Positions 44,062 to 52,762 of a stretch of DNA of 64,000 nucleotides are shown piece by piece. Source of the stretch: Firmicutes bacterium UBA3553 (GTDB lineage Bacteria; Bacillota; Clostridia; Tissierellales; Sedimentibacteraceae); the NCBI GenBank assembly GCA_002381185.1, contig DFOA01000033.1:185750-249749 (forward strand), given 5' to 3'. Below the pieces are notes generated by a model, which saw only the letters and a list, made by a program, of their open reading frames with translations, was not told where the DNA came from and ran no database searches. A program made the position numbers and the translations under genes. The first letter of the stretch is position 1; every line of letters begins with the position of its first letter.

Positions 44062-45972
44062 ATGTCTGAAACAGTTTTAGAAAAAATGGAAGGTCGTGTA
44101 AGCTATCACGATTCTGTTGAAGAAATGCTGAAAAGAATAAAAGAAGATGGTCTTTCAAGCGTGTTTTCAAGATGGCCAGAGCAGGAAAAAATACGATGCA
44201 CATTCTGCCTTCAAGGTATAAGCTGCCAGCTATGTACACAGGGGCCTTGCAGAATCAGCGAAAAAACGGGAGCCGTAAAAGGAGTGTGCGGTATCGGCCC
44301 TGATGCAATGGCAATGCGTAATCTTCTTATGCACAATATAATGGGTGCGGCTACATACGGACATCATGCTTATGAAGCATTCAGAACTTTGAAAGCAACA
44401 GGTGAAGGGAAGACACCGTTTAAAATCACTGATACAGAAAAATTAAAATGGATGTGTGAAAAAACAGGGATAAACACAAATCAGGATATAAAACAAATGG
44501 CTATACAGCTTGCTGAGCTTCTTGACAAAGAAATGAAAGTAACACCGGATGAATCAAGTGTAATGGTAGAAGCATTTGCCCCTAAAAAGAGAAAACCGAT
44601 ATGGAAGGATTTAAACATTTATCCATGCGGAGTTCAGCATGATGTTGAAAATTCCATTGCAAGCTGTCTGACGAACGTTGACGGAGATTATGTATCCTTG
44701 GCTAAGAAAGCTCTGCGTCTGGGACTGTCAACAATATATACAGCGCAAATAGGTCTGGAAATGGTTCAGGACATTTTATTCGGCACGCCTTCTCCACATG
44801 AAGTTGATGTGGATTTAGGAATAATGGATCCTGACTATGTTAACATCGCTTTTAACGGGCATCAACCATGGATAGGAGTTGCCTGCCTTCAGAAAGCAAA
44901 AAAGCCTGAATATCAGGAAATGGCAAGAAAAGCAGGAGCTAAGGGTATTCATATAGTCGGTTCTATTGAAACAGGACAGGAAATGCTGCAAAGATTCCAA
45001 ACCGATGAAGTCTTTGTGGGGTTGATGGGAAACTGGCTTGCTATTGAACCGTTCCTTGCAACAGGTACGGTTGATGCTCTTGTAATGGAAGAAAACTGTT
45101 CACCTCCTGCAATTGACCAATATGCAGAAAAATATCAGGTAGCCTTAGTGAGTGTGAGTACAATAATAGGTGTGCCCGGATTAGAGCATGCTATGCCGTA
45201 CTATCCTGCTAAGGCTGATGAAATGGCAGAAAACTGCATTAACATTGCAATAGAAAACTTCAAGAAAAGACACGGTAAAATTAAACCTATGGTTCCAAAA
45301 TATAAGACTAAGGCAATTGCAGGTTTCTCTACAGAGGCTGTTTTAAAGGCAATAAATAATGACTTAAATGTCCTGGTTGATGTAATTGTCAAGGGACAGA
45401 TCAAAGGTGTTGTTGCGCTGGCAAATTGCGCAACACTGAGAAACGGTCCTCACGACTGGAACACAGTTAATATAACAAAACAACTGATCAAAAAGGATAT
45501 CCTTGTTGTTGCAGGCGGCTGCGGGAATCATGGACTGGAAGTAGCAGGGCTTTGTAACCTGAATGCCGTTGAAATGGCTGGAGAGGGATTGAAAGGTGTC
45601 TGCAAGGCATTGGGAATTCCGCCGGTACTTAGCTTTGGAACTTGTACGGATACAGGAAGAATTTCAATGCTTGTCACTGCACTGGCCGACCATCTGAACG
45701 CCGATGTTTCAGATTTGCCCGTTGCAGTAACTGCTCCCGAATGGATGGAGCAAAAAGCTACAATCGACGGCTTGTTTGCAGTTGCATATGGCTGCTACAC
45801 ACATTTATCTCCTACTCCTTTCATCACAGGTGCCCCTGATTTAGTTAAGCTTCTTACAGAAGATGTGGAAAGCCTGACAGGAGGAAAGGTTGCTGTGGGT
45901 GATGATCCTGTCGAAGCCGCAAACGGTATAGAAGCACACATTATGAAGAAAAGACAAAAAATGGGCATTTAG
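44062..45972 (+). CDS. CooS-family protein with a deviant active-site cluster (CooS-V-like)
   Basis: The 636-residue protein is colinear with anaerobic CO dehydrogenase catalytic subunits. Numbers count from ATG 44062, which sits behind GGAGG. The N-terminus has C46-x2-C49, then C55, C58, C63 and C76 for the D and B clusters. C-cluster ligands H267, C346, C456, C487 and C528 and the lysine K565 are present. Yet the segment that in true enzymes reads ICCTGNE is GSIETGQE (300-307), so one C-cluster cysteine is missing. It stands alone without cooF, cooC or acetyl-CoA synthase genes. It is unlikely to oxidise CO. Confidence 0.85.
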   Translation: MSETVLEKMEGRVSYHDSVEEMLKRIKEDGLSSVFSRWPEQEKIRCTFCLQGISCQLCTQGPCRISEKTGAVKGVCGIGPDAMAMRNLLMHNIMGAATYGHHAYEAFRTLKATGEGKTPFKITDTEKLKWMCEKTGINTNQDIKQMAIQLAELLDKEMKVTPDESSVMVEAFAPKKRKPIWKDLNIYPCGVQHDVENSIASCLTNVDGDYVSLAKKALRLGLSTIYTAQIGLEMVQDILFGTPSPHEVDVDLGIMDPDYVNIAFNGHQPWIGVACLQKAKKPEYQEMARKAGAKGIHIVGSIETGQEMLQRFQTDEVFVGLMGNWLAIEPFLATGTVDALVMEENCSPPAIDQYAEKYQVALVSVSTIIGVPGLEHAMPYYPAKADEMAENCINIAIENFKKRHGKIKPMVPKYKTKAIAGFSTEAVLKAINNDLNVLVDVIVKGQIKGVVALANCATLRNGPHDWNTVNITKQLIKKDILVVAGGCGNHGLEVAGLCNLNAVEMAGEGLKGVCKALGIPPVLSFGTCTDTGRISMLVTALADHLNADVSDLPVAVTAPEWMEQKATIDGLFAVAYGCYTHLSPTPFITGAPDLVKLLTEDVESLTGGKVAVGDDPVEAANGIEAHIMKKRQKMGI

Positions 45973-45984
45973 TCAATAACAAAT

Positions 45985-46011
45985 AAAGCTGCCAATCAAG
46001 GGCAGCTTTTT
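45985..46011 (+). terminator. terminator after the CODH-like gene
   Basis: AAAGCTGCC pairs with GGCAGCTTT across AATCAAG, followed by TTTG. Confidence 0.8.
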
Positions 46012-46033
46012 GCTGCTCTGCATCTCAACCGGA

Positions 46034-46062
46034 TTACATAAAAAATTACATAGTCTTTACTT
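46034..46062 (+). promoter_or_regulatory. Pho-box-like direct repeats
   Basis: TTACAT (46034), TTACAT (46046) and TTACTT (46057) repeat with 12- and 11-base periods, close to the TT(A/C/T)ACA repeats bound by PhoP in Firmicutes. They lie about 75-100 bases ahead of the alkaline phosphatase gene. Confidence 0.5.
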
Positions 46063-46133
46063 AATTTTCCATTTTATTTTATATTCCTCAATTATTATGA
46101 CATTAAATTATTTATAAAAATTTGGAGGATAAA

Positions 46134-47705
46134 ATGAAAAGAATTATATCTGCATTACTGATTTGTGTGATGATAATCGGAACATTGACAGGCTGTATGT
46201 CTGCAAGTGCTCAATCCAGGGATGTTGCACAGAAAACTAGTCAAGTGTCATCTCAATCAAGTGCTCAAAAAGCTCCTAAGTACATATTTATGTTCATCGG
46301 AGATGGTATGGCAGCAGTACAAGTGAACTCAGCTCAGATTTACGGCGGAACTAATGAACACAACAATATGAGCCTGGACAAAATGAACTTCCAGGGTTTT
46401 GAAGCAGTGGGATATCAAACAACTCAAGATGCAACATCATTTGCGCCGGACTCTGCATCTACAGCCACTTCTCTTTCATCAGGATTTAAAACATGGAGCG
46501 GAACTATAGGATTAAAGCCGGTGGGAAATAAAACCGGTAATAAGCCGGAGAATGTTGATGGAGCAAATGTTCCGCAAACTATAGCAGAAAGACTTAAAGC
46601 AGAAAAAGGTATGAAAATTGGTATTATTTCAACAGTAACAATCAACCATGCCACACCGGCAGCTTACTATGCGCATGTAGCTTCCAGAAATGACTATTAT
46701 GATATAGCTATGCAAATGTCAGATTCCGGATTTGATTATTTCGGAGGCGGTACTATAAGCCAGCCAACAGAAAAAAACGGGGATCAAAAAGATGCGTATG
46801 AGGTTTTGAAAGAAAAAGGATATAAAGTGGTAAATACAAAAGAAGATATATTGGCGCTTAACAATAAATCAGGAAAGGTATATGCAGTTACTCCGGTTAC
46901 TCAGGATAGCGGTGCTATGCCATATGCAATAGATAACAAAGCCGGAGACTTAACTCTTGCCGATTTTGTTAAAAAGGGAATTGATGTTCTGGATAATACT
47001 AATGGATTTTTCATGATGGCTGAATCAGGTAAAATTGACTGGGCAGGTCATGCTAATGACGCAAAAGCAAATATCGGCGATGTTATAGCATTTGAAGAAG
47101 CTATACAGGTGGCTATAGATTTTGCAAAAAAACACCCTCAAGAAACCTTAATAATTGTAACAGGCGACCATGAAACAGGCGGCATGACAATAGGACAGGC
47201 AACGACCGGATATGATACTGCATTTAATGTTTTAGAAAACCAAAAAATATCTTATATAGCATTTGATGAATTAATAGATGATATGATTGAAGTAAAGCCA
47301 GCATTGACATTTGATGATGTGCTGCCGGCCATAACTGAAAATTTTGGACTTAAGAACGAATTTACAGATGCTGAAGCCAGTACCAATGAAAAAGCAAAGA
47401 CATACATGACTCTTGAACTTTCTGACAGTGAAGTAAAAAGACTCAACACAGCATTTGCTGAAACAATGAAGGCTGAACCTACAAAGAATGAAGAAACAGC
47501 TTTATTATATGGCGGCTACAATCCGCTTTCAGTAACATTAACTCACATATTAAACAACAAAGCAGGTATAGGCTGGACATCATATTCTCACACAGGAGTA
47601 CCGGTTCCGGTATATGCAACAGGCGTATGTTCCGGGTTATTTAACGGTGCATATGAAAATACAGAAGTATATGATAAATTGGTAGAAGCTGTGAAGCTAA
47701 AATAA
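46134..47705 (+). CDS. alkaline phosphatase (lipoprotein)
   Basis: This is a phosphomonoesterase of the alkaline phosphatase family with 523 residues. It has a lipoprotein signal ending GTLTGC. Metal and catalytic motifs are complete: FMFIGDGMA, the nucleophile region PDSASTATSLSSG with the catalytic serine, AESGKIDWAGHANDA, VTGDHETGGM and SHTGVPVPVYATG. It is probably anchored outside the membrane and releases phosphate from organic esters. The ATG at 46134 follows TTGGAGGAT. The repeats upstream suggest control by PhoPR under phosphate limitation. Confidence 0.93.
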   Translation: MKRIISALLICVMIIGTLTGCMSASAQSRDVAQKTSQVSSQSSAQKAPKYIFMFIGDGMAAVQVNSAQIYGGTNEHNNMSLDKMNFQGFEAVGYQTTQDATSFAPDSASTATSLSSGFKTWSGTIGLKPVGNKTGNKPENVDGANVPQTIAERLKAEKGMKIGIISTVTINHATPAAYYAHVASRNDYYDIAMQMSDSGFDYFGGGTISQPTEKNGDQKDAYEVLKEKGYKVVNTKEDILALNNKSGKVYAVTPVTQDSGAMPYAIDNKAGDLTLADFVKKGIDVLDNTNGFFMMAESGKIDWAGHANDAKANIGDVIAFEEAIQVAIDFAKKHPQETLIIVTGDHETGGMTIGQATTGYDTAFNVLENQKISYIAFDELIDDMIEVKPALTFDDVLPAITENFGLKNEFTDAEASTNEKAKTYMTLELSDSEVKRLNTAFAETMKAEPTKNEETALLYGGYNPLSVTLTHILNNKAGIGWTSYSHTGVPVPVYATGVCSGLFNGAYENTEVYDKLVEAVKLK

Positions 47706-47731
47706 TAAGATTAAATTTTCAATAAAACAAT

Positions 47732-47761
47732 AATAAGGCTGGAAATTATTCCGGCCTTATT
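47732..47761 (+). terminator. terminator after the alkaline phosphatase
   Basis: AATAAGGCTGG pairs with CCGGCCTTATT (one G-T pair) across AAATTATT, followed by TAAAT. Confidence 0.75.
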
Positions 47762-47780
47762 TAAATAAGAGGAGTGACGT

Positions 47781-48932
47781 TTGAAGAAGATGCTTAAGAA
47801 TGTTAACAGAAAAGAAGCTGTTTTTATTATAACCTTATTGATAGTATTAGCAGTTCTTATAATATTGCCTACGGGATTTCAAAAACAGGAATACAGATTT
47901 ACCGAGGGTGTCCGGGCTAAGGTTATTTCCGTCAATAACATGGGTATACATGGTTCAGGAATTTCTAAATTAGGAGACCAAAGTGCCTTAATTGAAATAG
48001 AGACAGGTTCCCGTAAGGGAGAGCAGATTTGGGCAAATAATATGCTTACCGGCAGCATGTCCGTGGACAAGATATTTCAGGAGGGGGATAAGGCCTGGGT
48101 CTTGATTGGGTTTGATGAAGATAACAATATCAACTTTGCAAACATGATAGACCATTACCGTGTAGATAAGGAAATTCTTTTAATTGGAGTATTTGCAGTT
48201 GTTATAGTTATATTTTCCGGATATACCGGAATTCGTACATTGCTTTCCTTTGCCTTTGCGCTGCTGAGCATCTGGAAGATTTTAATACCGGCAATGCTCC
48301 GCGGGTATAATCCTTTAATAGTTGCATTACTTGCAGGAAATATACTTACAATTGTTACACTTCTTTTGGTGGCAAACTTTTCTAGAAAGGCATATGCGGC
48401 CATTATCAGCGCTGTTATTTGTTCTTTAGCCACATGTCTTCTTGCAATTATTTTTGGAAATCTGTTTAATATACACGGTGCGGTAATGGAGGGAGCCGAA
48501 TCACTTCTGTATGCGGGATTTATGAATATTGACTTAACTTCCATTTTCCAGGCAGGGATATATCTTGCAAGTTCAGGTGCAATACTTGACCTGGCAATAG
48601 ACATTTCATCAGCACTTGAAGAGATTGTCAATAACAACCCGGGTGTAACCAAGGCAGAGCTTATAAAATCAGGACTTAACATCGGAAAATCCGTAGTCGG
48701 CAGTCAAACTACCACGTTGCTGCTTGCATACATGGGAAGTTATATAACTGTTATGATGGTATACATGGCACAAGGCACACCAATGATGAACATTTTAAAT
48801 TCCAAGCCAATCGCAGCCGAAATGCTTCATACATTTGTGGGCTGTCTGGGCCTTGTCCTGGTATCACCACTGACGTCAATAATCTGTGGATTAATTTATG
48901 AAAAAAGCAATAATGTTGTGGATAACAAATAA
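47781..48932 (+). CDS. YibE/F family membrane protein
   Basis: The protein has 383 residues: an N-terminal membrane anchor (10-30), an extracellular small beta domain (35-120), then seven or eight membrane segments. The family's conserved IDLAIDISSALEEI-like region (LDLAIDISSALEEIVNNNP) and GKSVVGSQTTTLLLAYMGSY are clear. The start is a TTG six bases behind GAGGAG; the first ATG (47790) is too far from it. The function of YibE/F is not established. Confidence 0.87.
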   Translation: MKKMLKNVNRKEAVFIITLLIVLAVLIILPTGFQKQEYRFTEGVRAKVISVNNMGIHGSGISKLGDQSALIEIETGSRKGEQIWANNMLTGSMSVDKIFQEGDKAWVLIGFDEDNNINFANMIDHYRVDKEILLIGVFAVVIVIFSGYTGIRTLLSFAFALLSIWKILIPAMLRGYNPLIVALLAGNILTIVTLLLVANFSRKAYAAIISAVICSLATCLLAIIFGNLFNIHGAVMEGAESLLYAGFMNIDLTSIFQAGIYLASSGAILDLAIDISSALEEIVNNNPGVTKAELIKSGLNIGKSVVGSQTTTLLLAYMGSYITVMMVYMAQGTPMMNILNSKPIAAEMLHTFVGCLGLVLVSPLTSIICGLIYEKSNNVVDNK

Positions 48933-48968
48933 TAATACTTAAATAATGTACACTATTGTACTTTTTTC

Positions 48969-48996
48969 TTGTATTCAAACATATTTTGGATATAAT
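48969..48996 (+). promoter_or_regulatory. promoter of the cca gene
   Basis: TTGTAT (48969-48974), 16 bases, TATAAT (48991-48996), 28 bases before the ATG at 49025. Confidence 0.45.
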
Positions 48997-49024
48997 TAAT
49001 AAAAAAGGTACAAGAAGGATTTCC

Positions 49025-50257
49025 ATGAGTTTTAATATAAATATGCCAAATGAAGTAACAACAGCTTTAAATTTATTAAATAATAATGGGTTTGAAGCAT
49101 ATATAGTGGGAGGCTGCGTAAGAGACAGCCTGCTTGGTGCTGTTCCTAACGACTGGGATATTACAACATCAGCAAAGCCTGATGAAATCATCTGCTGCTT
49201 TAATGGTTACAGGACCATAAATACAGGACTTAAACACGGAACCGTCACAGTTTTAATAAATGGCAGTCAGCTTGAGGTTACAACTTACAGAATTGATGGC
49301 GAGTATACAGACAACAGGCGTCCTGATTCGGTGCTTTTTACAAACGATGTTTCTCATGATTTAAAGCGAAGAGATTTTACCATTAATTCGCTTGCATACA
49401 ACAGTGAAGGAATGGTTGATTTGTTCGGCGGAGCTGCCGATATCGAAAATAAAGTAGTAAGATGCGTGGGCGAACCTGACGAAAGGTTTAACGAGGATGG
49501 TCTAAGGATTTTAAGAGCACTGCGTTTTGCTTCTGTGTTGGACTTTAACATTGACAAAAATACTTCTTCAAGCATTCATAAAAATAAAGAGCTTTTGAAC
49601 AATATTTCTAAGGAAAGAATATCCTCTGAATTCAACAAGCTTATAGCAGGCACCAATTATCACAATATTATGAAGGAATACAGGGATGTAATTGAAGTGT
49701 TCATTCCTGAAGCAGGAAGAATCAGTGAAGAAAACTGGAATAATATTTTAGATTCAATGAATTTTGTTGAGGGTACAGTTTTAAGGCTGTCATTGCTGCT
49801 GCATAAAACAAATAATGCAGAAAATATATTAAAAAATCTGAAATATGACGGTATAACCATTAAATCTGTCAAAACCATAGTGGCATATAGTGATGAAGAA
49901 GTGATTCCTGATAAAATAAGAATAAAAAAACAGCTTAATAAGATTGGCCATGAAAACTATGTTAATTTATTAAAATTCAAGACTGCTGTTTTTATGGCGC
50001 AGAAAAATAAATATGAGCATGAGATTATTAATATAAAAAATGCAGAAATAATTTTAAATAACATATTGAAGAATAAAGAATGCTACAGCTTAAAGATGCT
50101 TGCAATTAACGGAGAAGATCTGATGCATGAAGGATTCACCAAAGGAATTTATTTAGGTACAATTTTGAATGATATTTTAAATTTAGTAATTGAAGAAAAA
50201 CTGGAAAACAGTAAAGATGTATTGATCGGCTGCGTAAAAAAATACAAAAAAATTTGA
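49025..50257 (+). CDS. cca: CCA tRNA nucleotidyltransferase
   Basis: This enzyme adds or repairs the 3' CCA of tRNA. The 410-residue class II protein has the head-domain motif YIVGGCVRDSLLG with the PNDWDITTSAKPDEI metal-binding aspartates, then RRPDSVLFTNDVSHDLKRRDFTINSLAY, DLFGG.ADI, and RFNEDGLRILRALRFAS with the nucleotide-template ERxxxDxxR-like helix. The C-terminal half is the helical tail. The ATG follows AAGAAGGATTTCC; the in-frame start at 48956 would lie in the promoter. It may add only some of the residues, since tRNA-Ser here already encodes CCA. Confidence 0.92.
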   Translation: MSFNINMPNEVTTALNLLNNNGFEAYIVGGCVRDSLLGAVPNDWDITTSAKPDEIICCFNGYRTINTGLKHGTVTVLINGSQLEVTTYRIDGEYTDNRRPDSVLFTNDVSHDLKRRDFTINSLAYNSEGMVDLFGGAADIENKVVRCVGEPDERFNEDGLRILRALRFASVLDFNIDKNTSSSIHKNKELLNNISKERISSEFNKLIAGTNYHNIMKEYRDVIEVFIPEAGRISEENWNNILDSMNFVEGTVLRLSLLLHKTNNAENILKNLKYDGITIKSVKTIVAYSDEEVIPDKIRIKKQLNKIGHENYVNLLKFKTAVFMAQKNKYEHEIINIKNAEIILNNILKNKECYSLKMLAINGEDLMHEGFTKGIYLGTILNDILNLVIEEKLENSKDVLIGCVKKYKKI

Positions 50258-50266
50258 AATTAGTTA

Positions 50267-50295
50267 TTGACAAATAAAAATCCAGGTGGTAGAAT
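50267..50295 (+). promoter_or_regulatory. promoter of the T-box transcript
   Basis: TTGACA (50267-50272), 17 bases, TAGAAT (50290-50295), shortly before the T-box leader. Confidence 0.65.
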
Positions 50296-50317
50296 CACAA
50301 ACAATAATACAAAAACA

Positions 50318-50579
50318 AACCGTTGAAGCGAAGATTAAACTGATATGTGCACTTACAGAGAGCAGGGGAAGATGAGAGCCTTGCAGAACGCAGTACAGCA
50401 AATGGATCGCCGAGGGTGAGGTGAACGGGTGAACACTCTAGTATCTGAAACGTATGCCTACGTTACAAGGCAGAAAATGTGATAGCATTTTTGTTAAAGT
50501 GGATTGATTTTCAGTCAATTAAGGTGGTACCGCAGGAATTTATGCCTGTCCTTTTTATAAGGACGGGTTTTTTGTTTTT
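50318..50579 (+). ncRNA. T-box leader, probably tryptophan-specific
   Basis: The leader has AGAGAG in stem I, the T-box AAGGTGGTACCGC (50521-50533) and a terminator CCTGTCCTT/AAGGACGGG with a T-run (50545-50579). The specifier region reads GCAAA-TGG-ATCGCCGAGG, the usual AA-codon-A context, giving TGG for tryptophan. GATAT near 50342 pairs with GTATC near 50451 at the base of stem I. Uncharged tRNA-Trp should stabilise the antiterminator and turn on the transporter genes below. Confidence 0.88.
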
Positions 50580-50612
50580 GTACTATAAATCATATGTTAT
50601 AGGAGAAAGAAC

Positions 50613-51623
50613 ATGAAAAAATTAATTGCAGTTTTAATGGTGGCAGTAATGCTTATTACGGCTGCTGCAGGGTGCAGTGCAAAAGCAAATGAAAATGTTG
50701 ATTCAGCGACTGACAGTAACAAGGCAGATCCGGCTGCTGCAGAAAAATTAAGGATAGGTGTTGTTCAGGCACAAAATCATCCATCTCTTGACGAAATAAG
50801 AGAGAACATAATCATGGGGCTTGAGGAGCAGATGAAAGACAAGGTGGAAATAATATACAAGGATGCACAAAGTGACCCCACAAACATTAATACCATAATT
50901 AACCAATTCGTGGGTGATAAGGTCGATATGATAATCCCCATAGCTACAGGTGCGGCACAGACGGCGCTGGCGTCTACAAAAGATATTCCTATAGTATTTG
51001 CCGCCGTAAGCTATCCCGTACAGGCAGGGCTTGTTAAGGATTTGAACATCACTGACCAGAACATAACAGGCGTGTCTAACGCAATTGCCATAGAAGAAGT
51101 ATTCAAGCTTTCTCAGGAGCTTACTCCAGATGTTGAAACTTACGGATTCATTTATAACCTGGGCGAAGTTAATGCGGTAACAAGCATTGAAAGAGCAAAA
51201 AAACATTGCGATGCAAACGGACTGAAATATGTGGAGGCAAACATCACGAATTCAAGCGAGCTGCTGCAGGCAGTCCAATCTTTGACGGACAAAGTCGATG
51301 CGATATTTGTACCTAATGACAATACAGTTGCCATGGCAATGCCGGTTCTGTCACAGGAGAGCATAAAAGCAGGCATTCCTGTATATGCAGGTGCGGATTC
51401 ACTGATTAAGGACGGAGGTTTTGCGACAGTCGGAATTGATTACAAATCCCTCGGCAGACAGACAGCAGATATGGCGGTAAGAATTTTAAACGGTGAGAAA
51501 ATTGGGGAAAATCCCATTGAAGTTATAAATCAGTATTCAAATATGATTAATATGACAACCTTAAAGGCGTTAGGGTTAGAAATTGATGAAGAAAAATTAA
51601 AAGACTTTCAGCTTATTTATTAA
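50613..51623 (+). CDS. trpX: tryptophan-type ABC transporter substrate-binding lipoprotein 1
   Basis: This is a binding protein of the ABC_sub_bind family (336 residues). It has a lipoprotein signal ending ITAAAGC, then a linker and LRIGVVQAQNHPSLDEIREN. Family motifs VDMIIPIATGAAQTALASTKDIPIVFAAVSYPVQAGLV and FVPNDNTVAMAMPV are clear. The symbol follows the naming of Trp T-box-controlled transporters; the ligand is inferred from the leader's TGG specifier. The ATG has an AGGAGAAAG site. A closely related second copy follows after 17 bases. Confidence 0.85.
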   Translation: MKKLIAVLMVAVMLITAAAGCSAKANENVDSATDSNKADPAAAEKLRIGVVQAQNHPSLDEIRENIIMGLEEQMKDKVEIIYKDAQSDPTNINTIINQFVGDKVDMIIPIATGAAQTALASTKDIPIVFAAVSYPVQAGLVKDLNITDQNITGVSNAIAIEEVFKLSQELTPDVETYGFIYNLGEVNAVTSIERAKKHCDANGLKYVEANITNSSELLQAVQSLTDKVDAIFVPNDNTVAMAMPVLSQESIKAGIPVYAGADSLIKDGGFATVGIDYKSLGRQTADMAVRILNGEKIGENPIEVINQYSNMINMTTLKALGLEIDEEKLKDFQLIY

Positions 51624-51640
51624 AAATCAGGAGGAAAAAA

Positions 51641-52663
51641 ATGAGAAAAATTATATCAATTATTATAGCACTGTCAATGGTATTTGCATTATTGACAGGA
51701 TGTGCAACAAGCGCAGAGACTGCAGAACCAAAAGCTACGGAAACAGTAAACGGGGCAGCAAAAAATTCAGAAAGCAATGAAAAAATAAAAATAGGAATAA
51801 TACAGCCCGTGGAACACCCTTCTTTAAACCAAATCAGGGAGTATATAATCAAGGGGCTGGAAGAACAGGGATTGAAAGATAAGGTTGAAATAACCTACAA
51901 GGATGCACAGGGAGATCCATCCAACATCAACACTATAGTTTCTCAGTTTGTGGGAGATAAAATGGATGTTATAGTTCCTATCGGAACGGGGGCTGCACAA
52001 AGTGCCGCAGCGGCTACAAAGGATATTCCGGTAATATTTGCGGCAGCAAGCTACCCTGTCGAAGCAGGACTGGTGAAGGATTTAAATAAACCCGAAGCAA
52101 ATGTAACAGGAGTATCTGATGCAATAGATATTAAACAGATATTTGACTTGGCATTTGAATTGACACCGGATATAAAGACATTTGGATTTATTTACAACAC
52201 AGGGGAAGTAAATTCAGCAGCAGCTATTGAAAAAGCAAAAGAATATCTGGATGAAAAGAAAATCGAATATGTTGAGGCAACAATTACAAACTCTGGTGAA
52301 TTGCTTCAGGCAGCTCAATCGCTGGTCGGAAAAGCAGATGCAATATTTACGCCCACTGACAACACCGTTGCGTCGGCAATGCCTGTATTATCTGCAGAAG
52401 CCGCAAATGCAGGAATTCCGGTTTACACGGGAGCAGATTCACTGGTAGCTGACGGAGGTTTTGCAACCGTGGGAGTTGATTACACAGTATTGGGAAGACA
52501 GGTTGCTGAAATGGTAAAAAGGGTTATAGACGGTGAGGCTATTACTGACATACCCGTTGAAACATTAAAGGAATATGAAAAAATAATCAACACAACAACA
52601 GCAAAACAAATAGGAGTTGAAATTTCTGAAGAGGCATTAAAGGAATTTCAGGTTATAGAGTAA
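51641..52663 (+). CDS. trpX: tryptophan-type ABC transporter substrate-binding lipoprotein 2
   Basis: This is a tandem paralog of the preceding gene (340 residues), with its own lipoprotein signal ending LLTGC. It keeps IKIGIIQPVEHPSLNQIREYI, the VGDKMDVIVPIGTGAAQSAAAATKDIPVIFAAASYP block and FTPTDNTVASAMPVL, differing at many positions from copy 1. The start follows CAGGAGGAAAA. Two binding proteins feeding one permease suggest two affinities or ligands (for example indole compounds or another aromatic amino acid), which is inference. Confidence 0.85.
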   Translation: MRKIISIIIALSMVFALLTGCATSAETAEPKATETVNGAAKNSESNEKIKIGIIQPVEHPSLNQIREYIIKGLEEQGLKDKVEITYKDAQGDPSNINTIVSQFVGDKMDVIVPIGTGAAQSAAAATKDIPVIFAAASYPVEAGLVKDLNKPEANVTGVSDAIDIKQIFDLAFELTPDIKTFGFIYNTGEVNSAAAIEKAKEYLDEKKIEYVEATITNSGELLQAAQSLVGKADAIFTPTDNTVASAMPVLSAEAANAGIPVYTGADSLVADGGFATVGVDYTVLGRQVAEMVKRVIDGEAITDIPVETLKEYEKIINTTTAKQIGVEISEEALKEFQVIE

Positions 52664-52672
52664 TAGATTTGG

Positions 52673-52740
52673 CTGTCATTCTGAATCACAGGTGAAGAAT
52701 CTACAATATTGAGATATTTTGCTAAGGTTCAGAATGACAG
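52673..52740. repeat. intergenic inverted-repeat element inside the trp transporter operon
   Basis: CTGTCATTCTGAA (52673-52685) and TTCAGAATGACAG (52728-52740) are perfect 13-base inverted repeats enclosing GTGAAGAATCT. The unit resembles the TGTCATTCTGAGCGAAGCGAAGAATCT-like palindromes that are common between genes in many bacteria. Confidence 0.7.
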
Positions 52741-52762
52741 TCTGAAATACAGGAGGGTTAAA

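Noticed and set aside
44062..45972. Calling this gene a functional CO dehydrogenase
   Set aside because: One C-cluster cysteine position is replaced (GSIETGQE instead of ICCTGNE) and no partner genes for CO metabolism are nearby.
50435..50445. CAC or ACT after GTGAA as the T-box specifier (His or Thr)
   Set aside because: The context AAA-TGG-ATCGCCGAGG further upstream fits the specifier position better and agrees with the tryptophan-type transporter family downstream.
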